From: Alteromonadaceae bacterium BrNp21-10
GTDB taxonomy: Bacteria; Pseudomonadota; Gammaproteobacteria; Enterobacterales; Alteromonadaceae
DNA: 64,000 nucleotides
NCBI GenBank assembly: GCA_030418115.1
Contig: JAUHQD010000006.1
Span: 124,001 to 188,000 of the forward strand
Direction: 5' to 3'
The notes beneath the pieces are model-generated. The model saw only the letters and a list, made by a program, of their open reading frames with translations. It had not been told where the DNA came from and did not search any database. The translations under genes and the position numbers were made by a program. Numbering within the stretch: the stretch's first letter is position 1; each line of letters begins with the position of its first letter. Of the stretch, positions 48,339 through 58,059 are shown piece by piece.

Positions 48339-50285
48339 TTATTTTAACAACTGTAAAAAATGTAGGTGTTTTTGATATTGCTCAAGAATATCGTTAATCA
48401 CTTCGAGCTTTGTCCAACCCATTAAGTCATAGTTTTGGCCGCCTTCGCGTAAATACACTTCCGCGCGGTAATAATTGCTATTTTCGGTATCGACAAAATC
48501 CGGTTGTGAATGCTGTTGGCAATACACGCCATAGGTAAAATCAATTTCATCACCATGCATTACTGTTAGCAGTATGGCTTGCTCTTGTGGTTCACTAATT
48601 TCTGCAGATAGCCCCTTTTTTTCCATCTCGCTGGCGACATCTGTGAGTGCCGGTCGGACAGTTTCCTGTAAAAAGCTTGCTACCTGTTTGCGTTCTGGGA
48701 ATTCGATAATGTTGCTTAAATGCTGACGCCAATCCTGGTTAGTGGCGGATAGACCATGAGCTGCACCCGCAGCGGTAAGGCTGTCACGTTTGTACACATC
48801 TATGCGTAGGGCTTTAAATAAACCGGTGAGACCTAGCATGAGCACAATAGTAAAAGGCAGGGCGCTGGCAATCGTCATGGTTTGTAAGGCTTCTAAACCA
48901 CCCGCCAACATTAACGTAATGGCTACCACTCCGGCCAATGATGCCCAGAATATCCGTTGCCATAAGGGCGTATTGTTTTTGCCATTGGAGCACAGCATAT
49001 CTACTACCAACGAGCCAGAATCGGCCGAGGTCACAAAAAAGATCACCACCATTAATATGGCGATCCCAGACAATAAATTTGCCATTGGAAATTGTTGTAG
49101 AAACTGAAAAAGAGCCGATGCCGTATCTTGTTGTACCGCTTGACCCAGTTCAGTCATGCCTTGATTGAAGATCATGTCGATGGCCGAGTTACCGAAAACG
49201 GTCATCCATAAAAAGGTGAAAGTCGTAGGAACCAAAAGTACGCCAACGATAAATTCACGAATGGTACGTCCACGGGAAATTTTGGCGATAAACAAACCGA
49301 CAAAGGGCGCCCAAGCTAACCACCAGCCCCAATAAAATATGGTCCAGCCACCGATCCAGTCGGTTTTTTCATAGGCGAATAAATTAAAGGTATTACGTAC
49401 TAAATCAGATAAATAAGCGCCCGTATTTTGCAAAAATGCTTCCAGCAGAAATACAGTGCTGCCTAGCGCCAGCATGAGTATGACTAGCCCAACGGCTAAC
49501 AACATATTAAGTTCGGAGAGGATTTTAATACCTTTATCTAGGCCAGATGCCACCGAAACGACAGCCATCAGGGTTATGACACTGATGATCCCAATTTGAA
49601 TATTGAGGCTAACCGGTAAGTCATATAAATAATTCAATCCAGAGTTGACTTGTGCAGCGCCAAAACCCAGTGAGGTAGCCACCCCGAATACAGTACCAAT
49701 AACGGCAAATATATCGACGGCGTGGCCAAGTGGGCCATAAATCTTATCGCCAAATAGTGGATAAAGAGCGGATCGTAAGGTTAAAGGTAAGTTATGTCGG
49801 TAAGCGAAAAATGCCAGCATTAGCGCGACCACGGCGTAAATTGCCCATGCATGTAAACCCCAATGAAAAAACGTCATTAACATCGCTTCACGCACGGCTT
49901 CTAGACTAGCTGGTGAAGCTGTCGGTGGAGATAAGAAATGCATTACCGGTTCGGCTACCCCAAAAAACATTAGGCCAATCCCCATGCCCGCTGAGAACAG
50001 CATCGAAAACCAAGTAACACGGTTGTACTTGGGAACAGAGTGATCCGGGCCTAATTTAATATCGCCATATCGGGATACGCCCAGAAAAATAACCGACAAC
50101 AAAATAATCGCCACACTGAGCACATAAAACCAACTGGCATTTTCGACAATGCTGCCTTGAATGTTGGTAAACAGATTTTTGGCGGTGTCTGGCAAAAATA
50201 CGGCAAAGGCACTGAGAATAAAAATGACGGCGGCTGAGGGATAAAAAACGGCAGGATTAAGTTTGGCTACGGATGTTTGCATCAT
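48339..50285 (-). CDS. BCCT family transporter, BetT-like
   Basis: This 648-residue transporter takes up betaine, choline or carnitine with Na+ or H+ across the inner membrane. It has 12 helices; the family signature is in WTIFYWGWWLAWAPFVGLFIAKISRGRTIREF near residue 309. The C-terminal 120 residues match the regulatory tail of BetT-type choline transporters, which is longer than in BetP-like proteins. It is 250 bases upstream of the divergent TonB receptor gene. No bet synthesis genes are seen. Confidence 0.93.
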   Translation of the reverse strand: MMQTSVAKLNPAVFYPSAAVIFILSAFAVFLPDTAKNLFTNIQGSIVENASWFYVLSVAIILLSVIFLGVSRYGDIKLGPDHSVPKYNRVTWFSMLFSAGMGIGLMFFGVAEPVMHFLSPPTASPASLEAVREAMLMTFFHWGLHAWAIYAVVALMLAFFAYRHNLPLTLRSALYPLFGDKIYGPLGHAVDIFAVIGTVFGVATSLGFGAAQVNSGLNYLYDLPVSLNIQIGIISVITLMAVVSVASGLDKGIKILSELNMLLAVGLVILMLALGSTVFLLEAFLQNTGAYLSDLVRNTFNLFAYEKTDWIGGWTIFYWGWWLAWAPFVGLFIAKISRGRTIREFIVGVLLVPTTFTFLWMTVFGNSAIDMIFNQGMTELGQAVQQDTASALFQFLQQFPMANLLSGIAILMVVIFFVTSADSGSLVVDMLCSNGKNNTPLWQRIFWASLAGVVAITLMLAGGLEALQTMTIASALPFTIVLMLGLTGLFKALRIDVYKRDSLTAAGAAHGLSATNQDWRQHLSNIIEFPERKQVASFLQETVRPALTDVASEMEKKGLSAEISEPQEQAILLTVMHGDEIDFTYGVYCQQHSQPDFVDTENSNYYRAEVYLREGGQNYDLMGWTKLEVINDILEQYQKHLHFLQLLK

Positions 50286-50535
50286 TTCATTTAGTTACTG
50301 ATTTGAATGGCTAGCATAGCATTAAATTAACCGTATATTGATTCGTATACATTAACTAAGTTCAAATAATTTTGTTAAAAAATATAATAATGATTAGTGA
50401 ACGAATTAAATGTTATATGCGTGTTCTTTGCTTAAAGTCATATGTTTTGCTACTTTTGTGTATTACTTTCATTATTTTAAGTCGTTATTCAAGTGAAAAT
50501 AGTTTGAAAGCTAATTAATAGTAGTCATTGATAAA

Positions 50536-53238
50536 TTGGAGAAAATTATCGTTACACAACAAACCCAACAGTTTCATAAACGCAAAATTGCCTGCGCCGT
50601 GTTCCTTGCAATGGCAGGTAATATGCCCGCCATGGCTGCTGACCCAGTCCCCGCAGAAGGTAAAAAAAGTAAGATTGAAACGATTCAGGTAACCGCGACT
50701 AAGCGAAGTGAGTCTATTCAGGATATTCCGGTTTCGGTCACTGCGTTAAACGGTGCTGCCTTGGAAAATCTGGGCATAGATAACTTTCAGGACTATGTTG
50801 AGTTTTTACCTAATGTTGTGTTCCAAGGTACTGGCCCTGGTCAAAATGAAATTTATATTCGTGGTGCGGCGACAACCCAAACCAGTATCGCCGTGTCATC
50901 GGTACAGGCGTTACAACCTTCAGTGGCTTTTTATTTAGACGAGCAGCCGGTTTCCATGCAGGGCCGTAACTTAGATATTTTCGCTACCGATATGCAGCGG
51001 GTCGAAGTATTGCCGGGTCCACAAGGCACCTTATTTGGCGCTAGTTCACAATCAGGTACCGTACGTCTTATCACTAATAAACCCGACCACAGTGGTTTTA
51101 GTGCAGGCTTTGATAGCAGTGTTAGTTTTACCCGTGGTGGTGAAATGAGTAACTCGGTTGAGGCTTACGTTAATTTACCCCTAACCGATGATACTGCTTT
51201 CCGTGTTGCTGCCTACAATCAGCGTCAAGGTGGTTGGATTGATAATATTTTAAATGATTCAGATAATGGTGGGTATGGTGGTAGTACTCTCGTTATTGAC
51301 CGTGTGTCTGGTGGCAAGTTGGCCGATCCAGCTAACACACCTATAACCTCGCCTAAAAACGATACTCTTGTAGAAGATGACTATAACGATGCAAGCTATG
51401 CCGGTGCGCGTTTTGGTGTGCACCATATCTTTAATGATGAGTGGTCATTACTGGTTCAGCATACCGCACAGACATTGAACACCGAAGGGGTGTTCTCTTA
51501 TGATCCTAATCTTGAAGGTGAAAGTTCCACAAACCGTTTTGTGCCAGAAGATAATCAAGATGAATTTGGATTAACCACTTGGACATTAGAAGGTCGTCTA
51601 GCCAAGTTGGACGTGGTTTATACTGGTGGTTATTTGGATCGAAATATAGATTCCACTATTGATTACACCGGTTATACCAACGGCGGTCTGTTCTCAGCTT
51701 ATTACGCTTGTAATTACGCCAGTCCAGATCCTGCTGAACAATATTGTGCCGATCCTACCAAGTGGTATAAAGAAAAAACCGAAACTTCGCGTCTTACTCA
51801 TGAACTACGCTTTAACACTTCGTCAGATAATCCATGGCGTGTGACTGCTGGCGTATTTTATGATGATCAAACAGTTGCCTCCGTGGGTAAATTTAGTTTA
51901 GGTAATACCGATTTACCTTACTTCCAGAATCTGGCCATCATTACAGAAGGTCAAGATGGTATTAACAGTAACGGCGGACCCTTTTCATCTGAAGTCAGTT
52001 TTGTTAATGATATCGATCACCAAATCAAACAGGTCGCGGTATTTGGCCAGTTTGAATATGACCTAAGCGATACTGTTACCGCCAGTCTTGGTGCACGTTG
52101 GTATCAAATAGACGATATATTTAAAGGTTCTACTACTACCGTAGACGTGAGTCGCAGAGTGAAGGCATTTGGCTCACTAGATATAGGTGAGTTAGAAGAT
52201 GTGCTGCCGAGTAATGATAGTCCAGAGGCCGTCATTGCGGCTATTAACAGTGGTCAATTGCAAACTGATTTGCTTGATGCTGACGGCACGTTAACCGTTG
52301 ATGACGTTATTTTAAAAGCCTCTATCGACTGGAAAGCCAATGATGATGTCTTATTGTTTGCTACTTATTCAGAGGGTTTTAGACCACCAGTGACTAACCG
52401 TGTGGGTGGTGGTTTAGCCAGCAACCAGACAGGTGCTTTTGATGGTTTCCGTATTCCGGTTTATTCCACAACGGATACCTTGACCAATTATGAAATAGGC
52501 ATGAAAGGCGATTTCCTCGATGGTATTTTACGGGTTAATGCCACCGCCTATTATTCCGAAATCAAAGATTTACAAACATCACGCTTTGACCCCACTAATA
52601 TCAGCTTTTTGGTGTTTGCGGATAATGTTGGCGATGCAGAAATCAGAGGTATCGACGGTGATGTTACTTGGCTTGCTACCGATAATTTAGTGATTAACGG
52701 TGCCTTTAGTTGGATCGACAGCGAATTAACTCGACTCAATGACGAGCTACAAGGTATTGCGCCGCCAGTGGGCAGCAAACTACCTTATTCAGCCGATTTC
52801 TCGGCGAATTTACGCGCCCGTTATTTCTTTGAGTTGGCCAACGGTTGGGAAGGGTTTGTTAATGGTGCCCTAAGCTATACCGGTGATCGTCTAGCGGGTA
52901 TGTCCATGAGTGCAAACGTACTCGAAGATGCCAGTAAATTGATTTACGGCACGGGCACAGGCTTGCCTATTGAAAACGAAGCCAGTGTTTATTCGGGTGT
53001 AAATTATCTGGATAGCAATGGCCAAGTTTTTGCCGGCGGACGTTATGTACAAGAAAGCTATGTACTCGCGAATGTGTCGGTAGGGGTTAAACACAACGAA
53101 TGGAAAGTGGAGTTGTATGTGGATAACTTAACCGATGAAAGTGCGGTGTTGTATATCGATAACCAACAGTTCACTCCTAAAGTGGTAACCAACAGGCCAC
53201 GTACAGTGGGAATGAGATTGTCGGTTGATTTCTATTAA
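50536..53238 (+). CDS. TonB-dependent outer-membrane receptor
   Basis: This 900-residue receptor has a signal peptide (CAVFLAMAGNMPAMA), a TonB-box-like segment IETIQVTATKR, a plug domain (about 60-190: DIPVSVTALNGAAL and EVLPGPQGTLFGASSQSGTVRLITNKP) and a 22-strand barrel ending VGMRLSVDFY. It lacks the usual ATG: the first in-frame start is TTG at 50536 inside the GGAG that would be the ribosome site for ATT 50545 or ATC 50548, so the start is unsettled. Substrate is unknown; in Alteromonadales such receptors often import polysaccharide fragments. It is followed by a terminator and then a TPR sulfotransferase gene. Confidence 0.93.
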   Translation: MEKIIVTQQTQQFHKRKIACAVFLAMAGNMPAMAADPVPAEGKKSKIETIQVTATKRSESIQDIPVSVTALNGAALENLGIDNFQDYVEFLPNVVFQGTGPGQNEIYIRGAATTQTSIAVSSVQALQPSVAFYLDEQPVSMQGRNLDIFATDMQRVEVLPGPQGTLFGASSQSGTVRLITNKPDHSGFSAGFDSSVSFTRGGEMSNSVEAYVNLPLTDDTAFRVAAYNQRQGGWIDNILNDSDNGGYGGSTLVIDRVSGGKLADPANTPITSPKNDTLVEDDYNDASYAGARFGVHHIFNDEWSLLVQHTAQTLNTEGVFSYDPNLEGESSTNRFVPEDNQDEFGLTTWTLEGRLAKLDVVYTGGYLDRNIDSTIDYTGYTNGGLFSAYYACNYASPDPAEQYCADPTKWYKEKTETSRLTHELRFNTSSDNPWRVTAGVFYDDQTVASVGKFSLGNTDLPYFQNLAIITEGQDGINSNGGPFSSEVSFVNDIDHQIKQVAVFGQFEYDLSDTVTASLGARWYQIDDIFKGSTTTVDVSRRVKAFGSLDIGELEDVLPSNDSPEAVIAAINSGQLQTDLLDADGTLTVDDVILKASIDWKANDDVLLFATYSEGFRPPVTNRVGGGLASNQTGAFDGFRIPVYSTTDTLTNYEIGMKGDFLDGILRVNATAYYSEIKDLQTSRFDPTNISFLVFADNVGDAEIRGIDGDVTWLATDNLVINGAFSWIDSELTRLNDELQGIAPPVGSKLPYSADFSANLRARYFFELANGWEGFVNGALSYTGDRLAGMSMSANVLEDASKLIYGTGTGLPIENEASVYSGVNYLDSNGQVFAGGRYVQESYVLANVSVGVKHNEWKVELYVDNLTDESAVLYIDNQQFTPKVVTNRPRTVGMRLSVDFY

Positions 53239-53309
53239 CCAACAATAGCGCAACCAAGTGGCTCTAAACCTCTGTTTTGCAGTAACTTGGGTATAATTTG
53301 TTTAGAATG

Positions 53310-53340
53310 AAAGGCGAGCCATTATTGGCTTGCCTTTTTG
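53310..53340 (+). terminator. Intrinsic terminator after the TonB receptor gene
   Basis: The stem AAGGCGAGCC / GGCTTGCCTT (one G-T pair) has a six-base loop and a TTTTT tail. It precedes the sulfotransferase gene start by about 20 bases. Confidence 0.88.
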
Positions 53341-53361
53341 TTATCAGCCGGAGTCTTTACC

Positions 53362-55368
53362 TTGACCGACAGCCACTCAGCATTCCTTTCCGATGTCGAT
53401 TTTCAACAGCAATGCAAACAGATTCAGCAACAGCTTCAGCAGGCTAACTTTGCCGCTGCCATTACCAGTAGCCAGCAACTGATTCAACAAAATCTCGGCG
53501 TAGCTGAATGCCAGCAAGCGCAATATTTATTAGTGGTGGCGCGGCGTTATGCAGGTCAATTAGAACAAGCATTAACCGAAGTTAGCCAACTTGTGCAACT
53601 TAATAGTAGCCATAGTCGTGCTTATCAGGAGCAAGGATATATATTGCAAGCCTTGCAACGTGATGCCGATGCCGCACAGGCGTTTGAACAAGCGATTAGT
53701 CTCAATTCGGCACTGTTAGGTAGCTGGAAAGCTTTAGTGTCACTGCATCAACAATATGCAGATGTAGCAGCCGCGCGCATAGCACAGCAACAAGTGGAAT
53801 ACTTGCAACAGTTACCCCCCGCCATTTTAGGTGCGCGGGATATGATGTACGAAGGCAAATTGCATCAAGCCGAACAACTTTGCCGACAATTTTTGCAAGC
53901 CAATCAACACCATGTGGATGCCATGTCGTTACTGGCGGAAATTGGTATTCAGTTACGTATCTATGACGATGCCGAATTCTTATTGGAAAGTTGTGTGGAA
54001 CTCCAACCTGAGCATCAACGTGCTCGGGCAGAATATTTAGCCTTATTGGTGCGCTTGGGTAAATATAAACCGGCATTGCAACAAGCCGAAGTTTTATTGG
54101 CTAGTGAGCCGGAAAATCCAGCCTATTTAATTTCCATGGGCAATATTCAAGTGGGGTTGGGTAATACCGCACAGGGCATAGATTGCTACCAACAGGTGCT
54201 CAATCGTCAACCCTATCGTGCCGGTGTGCAATTACAGTTGGGCCATGCATACAAGGCTGCTGGTCAGTTTGATGCAGCCATCGCGGCATATCAACGTAGT
54301 TATCAAATCAAAGCGGATTTTGGCGATGCTTACTGGAGTTTAGCTAATACTAAAACTTATAAATTCAGCGCTACAGAGCTGGAACAGATTCAACAATTGG
54401 AAGCACAGCCCGGCACGCAACAGGAAGATCGCATTCAACTGTGCTTTGCTGCTGGCAAAGCTTTTGAAGATGATAAAGATTACGCTCAGTCTTTTGACTA
54501 TTACCAGCGTGGTAACCAGCTCAAACAGCAACAACTAGCTTATTCAGCGGACAATACCGCCAAGCAAATTGACGCCCAAATAAAACACTGTACTGCTGAC
54601 TTATTTAGCCAACGAGGCCAGTTTGGTTTAGATGATCCCGCGCCGATTTTTATCGTCGGTTTACCTCGTGCGGGTTCAACCTTGCTGGAACAAATTCTAG
54701 CCTCACATTCCATGGTTGATGGCACCATGGAGCTGCATAATATTCTTGGTTTGGCTATGCGCTTAAGAGGGCGGGGCAGTGAAGCCGAGGTTAAATACCC
54801 CGCTAATCTGTGGGAATTGGACACCGACTTCTTCCAACGTTTTGGTCAGCAATTTATTAAAGACACTCAGGTCTATCGTGGCACCGGCGCGTTTTTTATC
54901 GACAAGATGCCGAATAACTTTTTGCACATTGGTCTCATTCGTTTGATTTTACCCACGGCTAAAATTATCGATGCCCGTCGTCATCCTATGTCTTGTTGCT
55001 TTAGTGGCTTTAAACAGCTATTTGCCGAAGGCCAAGACTTCAGTTATAGCTTGGATGATATTGGCCGTTATTACCGAGATTATGAACGCTTAATGGCCCA
55101 CTGGGATGAGGTGCTCCCCGGTTTCGTATTGCGAGTACAACATGAAGACGTAGTGCAAGATTTAGCTGGGCAAGTAAGACGCATGTTGGATTTTTGCGGT
55201 TTGCCGTTTGAGCAAAATTGTGTGGATTTTCACCAAACCCAAAGAACCATTAAAACCCCCAGTTCAGAGCAGGTTCGTCAGCCGATATACACCACAGGTT
55301 TACAGCAATGGAAGCATTTTGAGGCTTATCTACAACCTTTAAAAACCGTGCTAGATTATCAGGATTAA
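53362..55368 (+). CDS. TPR-sulfotransferase fusion protein
   Basis: This 668-residue protein has tetratricopeptide repeats over about residues 1-400 (Gln/Ala/Leu-rich helices) and a sulfotransferase domain from about 425. The PAPS 5'-phosphosulfate loop is GLPRAGSTLLEQILASHS at 433, and the 3'-phosphate region is around DARRHPMSCCFSG. I chose TTG at 53362, with GGAG eight bases upstream. The substrate is not known; TPR-sulfotransferases of this kind may sulfate proteins or surface glycans. It sits downstream of a TonB receptor and upstream of an FKBP gene, 24 bases from it. Confidence 0.88.
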   Translation: MTDSHSAFLSDVDFQQQCKQIQQQLQQANFAAAITSSQQLIQQNLGVAECQQAQYLLVVARRYAGQLEQALTEVSQLVQLNSSHSRAYQEQGYILQALQRDADAAQAFEQAISLNSALLGSWKALVSLHQQYADVAAARIAQQQVEYLQQLPPAILGARDMMYEGKLHQAEQLCRQFLQANQHHVDAMSLLAEIGIQLRIYDDAEFLLESCVELQPEHQRARAEYLALLVRLGKYKPALQQAEVLLASEPENPAYLISMGNIQVGLGNTAQGIDCYQQVLNRQPYRAGVQLQLGHAYKAAGQFDAAIAAYQRSYQIKADFGDAYWSLANTKTYKFSATELEQIQQLEAQPGTQQEDRIQLCFAAGKAFEDDKDYAQSFDYYQRGNQLKQQQLAYSADNTAKQIDAQIKHCTADLFSQRGQFGLDDPAPIFIVGLPRAGSTLLEQILASHSMVDGTMELHNILGLAMRLRGRGSEAEVKYPANLWELDTDFFQRFGQQFIKDTQVYRGTGAFFIDKMPNNFLHIGLIRLILPTAKIIDARRHPMSCCFSGFKQLFAEGQDFSYSLDDIGRYYRDYERLMAHWDEVLPGFVLRVQHEDVVQDLAGQVRRMLDFCGLPFEQNCVDFHQTQRTIKTPSSEQVRQPIYTTGLQQWKHFEAYLQPLKTVLDYQD

Positions 55369-55391
55369 CAGGCTCAAGTAGGGAAAGTAAC

Positions 55392-55733
55392 ATGGAAGCA
55401 CAAGTTAACATTGAAGACCTAGTGGAAGGTACCGGTAAAGCGGCGGAACGCGGGGCGTTGATCACCGCCCATTATCGCGGTTGGTTAGAAGACGGCACTG
55501 AGTTTGACTCTTCCCATAGCAAAGGCCACGCTTTTCAAACGGTGCTGAGTAACAAAAAGGTCATTCAGGGATGGGTTTTAGGCATTGTAGGCATGAAAGT
55601 CGGTGGTAAACGCAAACTGCATGTACCTGCGGAACTGGCTTATGGTGAACGCCAAATCGGCAATATCATTCCACCCAACAGCAACCTGATTTTTGAAATT
55701 GAATTACTCGAAGTGCTGACCCGGGACGATTAA
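55392..55733 (+). CDS. FKBP-type peptidyl-prolyl isomerase
   Basis: This 113-residue protein is a single FKBP domain with the consensus blocks ITAHYRGWLEDGTEFDSSH, VIQGWVLGIVGMKVGGKRKLHVPAELAYGER and IIPPNSNLIFEIELLEV. No signal peptide is visible, so it acts in the cytosol. It has all the usual active-site residues (Tyr, Phe, Asp, Trp, Tyr). It is likely cotranscribed with the sulfotransferase gene. Confidence 0.95.
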   Translation: MEAQVNIEDLVEGTGKAAERGALITAHYRGWLEDGTEFDSSHSKGHAFQTVLSNKKVIQGWVLGIVGMKVGGKRKLHVPAELAYGERQIGNIIPPNSNLIFEIELLEVLTRDD

Positions 55734-55853
55734 TAGGGGACTGAATTTGGCTATTGTAATACTTAGCAAAAGCCGATTAACCCATGTTATTAATAACATT
55801 TATCGGTATGCTGGTTAACTTGAGCCGCTAATAAAAACAAAAGGGATACGTTT

Positions 55854-57416
55854 ATGTCTGATTCGAAAAAGCCGCCAATTGCCATATCAACCAGCTTTAA
55901 TACCCAATCCGAATCGACAGCTGGCAATGCGCCCGAGCAAAGCCGCGAACATTTTGCTATCGCCATGCTGGGTAACTTTAGTGGCAGGCAAGGTGCTGGT
56001 GTAAATACCAACATTGACGATCGGCATTTTATCGCAATCGACCGTTATAATTATGATGACGTTTTCGCCTCAATGGCCCTGCAATTAACGCTTTGCTTGG
56101 ACTCCGACAGCAATAACAGCGTAGAGGTAGCATTCTCTTCATTAAAAGATTTCCATCCAGACCAGCTTTATAAAAATGTTGCCGTGTTTAGTCAGCTTCG
56201 GGATCTGCGTGCGCGTTTAAATAATCCGCAAACCTTTAAACAGGCAGTGGAGGAGTTGGGAGGCTTTGACCAAAAGCAAACCGAACCACTAAAAGTGGCA
56301 GTCGAGCCGATTGACGAACCTAAACCACAGGCACAATTTAGTGAAGAAGCATCTGGCGGCAGTTTCTTGGATTCAATTATGCAAGAAACTCAAAACCGTC
56401 CTAGCGGAAATGATGAGATAACGAACAGCTCTACACAAGCAGAAAAGGCCAGTCAATCCAAGGTTGATGATTTCATCGGTAGTCTATTTACTAATAAGCG
56501 AGGAGTGAAATCTCGCGACCCGCGTCAGAGTGAAATGCTTGCTGCTATCGATGAAGAAATTACATTGCAAATGCGACGTTTATTACATCACCCGCAGTTA
56601 CAGGCGCTGGAAGCTACATGGCGTGCAGTGCAATTTATGGTCAAGCGCATTGCCACTGATAAATCACTCAAGCTTTACTTGCTGGATGTTAGTGCTGAAG
56701 AAGTGGCTGCGGATCTAAATGTGGCCGATGCCAGCCAATCACAGTTATACAAACAGTTTTGCGATACTGCCATGGGCGATATCGATTGGAGCTTGATCGT
56801 CGGTGATTACCGTTTTGGTGCTGACATTGATGATATTCTGACGTTATCGCAGTTGGGCTTTATCGCCCAACAAGCCGGTGCGCAATTTATGGCCGCTGCA
56901 GATGAAAATCTGGTGGGTTGTAATGGCTTTTCCGAAACAGCAAATGCCAATAAATGGCTGACCACAATTTCCCCCGCAGTCGAAGCCGCTTGGGCAATGT
57001 TACGCAAGTCCCCAGTGGCAAAGCACATTAGTTTGGCGTTACCGCGATTTATTCTGCGCGAACCCTATGGCAGTAAAACCGCACCGGTGAAACTGTTTGC
57101 TTTTGAAGAAATGTCACAACCTCCGCAGCACGACGATTATCTATGGGGTAATGCAGCCTTCCTTAAGGCCGAACAGATGGCTCGTGCATTTATTAAAAGC
57201 GGTTGGTCCATGCAGTATGCCAACGTTAAGAATACCGACGATTTGCCCATTCATTATTATGAGGATGGGGGGCGTACTGTTGTTAAACCTTGTGCTGAAA
57301 TATTATTGTCAGAAACGGGTGCCAACAAAATGTTGGCACAGGGGCTGATCCCGTTATGGTCTTTTAAAGATGCTGACCGAGTCCATTCTGGTGATTTTCA
57401 TTCCATAGCCGATTAA
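55854..57416 (+). CDS. Orphan TssB/TssC-like contractile sheath protein
   Basis: This 520-residue protein combines a TssB (VipA)-like N-terminal part (about 33-140, FAIAMLGNFSGRQGAG and DRHFIAIDRYNYDDV) with a TssC (VipB)-like part (about 215-515, LHHPQLQALEATWRAVQFMV and FEEMSQPPQHDDYLWGNAAFLKAE), joined by a low-complexity linker. In type VI systems these subunits form the contractile sheath. No other type VI genes (tssA, tssE, clpV, hcp, vgrG) are in the window. It may be an orphan, or it may serve a locus elsewhere. It is a single-gene unit downstream of FKBP. Confidence 0.8.
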   Translation: MSDSKKPPIAISTSFNTQSESTAGNAPEQSREHFAIAMLGNFSGRQGAGVNTNIDDRHFIAIDRYNYDDVFASMALQLTLCLDSDSNNSVEVAFSSLKDFHPDQLYKNVAVFSQLRDLRARLNNPQTFKQAVEELGGFDQKQTEPLKVAVEPIDEPKPQAQFSEEASGGSFLDSIMQETQNRPSGNDEITNSSTQAEKASQSKVDDFIGSLFTNKRGVKSRDPRQSEMLAAIDEEITLQMRRLLHHPQLQALEATWRAVQFMVKRIATDKSLKLYLLDVSAEEVAADLNVADASQSQLYKQFCDTAMGDIDWSLIVGDYRFGADIDDILTLSQLGFIAQQAGAQFMAAADENLVGCNGFSETANANKWLTTISPAVEAAWAMLRKSPVAKHISLALPRFILREPYGSKTAPVKLFAFEEMSQPPQHDDYLWGNAAFLKAEQMARAFIKSGWSMQYANVKNTDDLPIHYYEDGGRTVVKPCAEILLSETGANKMLAQGLIPLWSFKDADRVHSGDFHSIAD

Positions 57417-57532
57417 TTGGGGTTGGCAGCAGGTTATTTGGCTGCCTGATTAAGCCGTCACTTCTGTAACCGGCCTGTCAATTCAACTAACTTGCCGATA
57501 CACTGGCGTTTTTAATTCGCCCATAAGATTCA

Positions 57533-58021
57533 ATGACCACGCCATTCTTATATTCAACCACGTACATTCTAGACAAAAGCCATTACAGCGAAACCTTTGA
57601 CGCATCTGCTGCGGTAGATAATGCTAAAAAAGGCTACAGAGTATCTATTTTATTAGCGCTGTTTGGCATGGCTATTCTCATGTTCACAGGAGTTGATCCC
57701 TATGTAGCTTGGTTTGTGGTGGCTCTGGGAGCGCTGGAAGCACTGAGTATACGTTTTCGAAAGCCTTGGTGGTTGGCACGGCAAATGATCAGTAAAGCGG
57801 CTAATACCGAACTGACGTTAGAAATAAACGAGGATGGCGTCAGTAGTAAATCGTATTATGTTGAAACTAACATTGCGTGGGATGACGTGAGTAAAATAGA
57901 GCAAACCACTCTAGGCTGGTTGCTCTATCATTCTGCGGGCAAAAATTATGTGTCAGGTCGATGTCTATCTGGCGCAGCGCAGGAATTTATCAGTGCCAAG
58001 GCCTTGGTAAAATCTCAATAG
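57533..58021 (+). CDS. YcxB-like membrane protein
   Basis: This 162-residue protein has two membrane helices (about 36-55 and 60-78) and a C-terminal YcxB-like beta domain (TLEINEDGVSSKSYYVETNIAWDDVSKIEQTTLGWLLY). The role is unknown. It follows the sheath-like gene and is convergent with DUF502. Confidence 0.72.
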   Translation: MTTPFLYSTTYILDKSHYSETFDASAAVDNAKKGYRVSILLALFGMAILMFTGVDPYVAWFVVALGALEALSIRFRKPWWLARQMISKAANTELTLEINEDGVSSKSYYVETNIAWDDVSKIEQTTLGWLLYHSAGKNYVSGRCLSGAAQEFISAKALVKSQ

Positions 58022-58059
58022 TCACATTACTGGCCTTGGCTGCGTATTCAATTTCTCTT

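Noticed and set aside
57425-57446. GGCAGC/GCTGCC hairpin after the sheath-like gene.
   Set aside because: The stem is short, the loop is long and there is no T tract, so it is not a convincing terminator.
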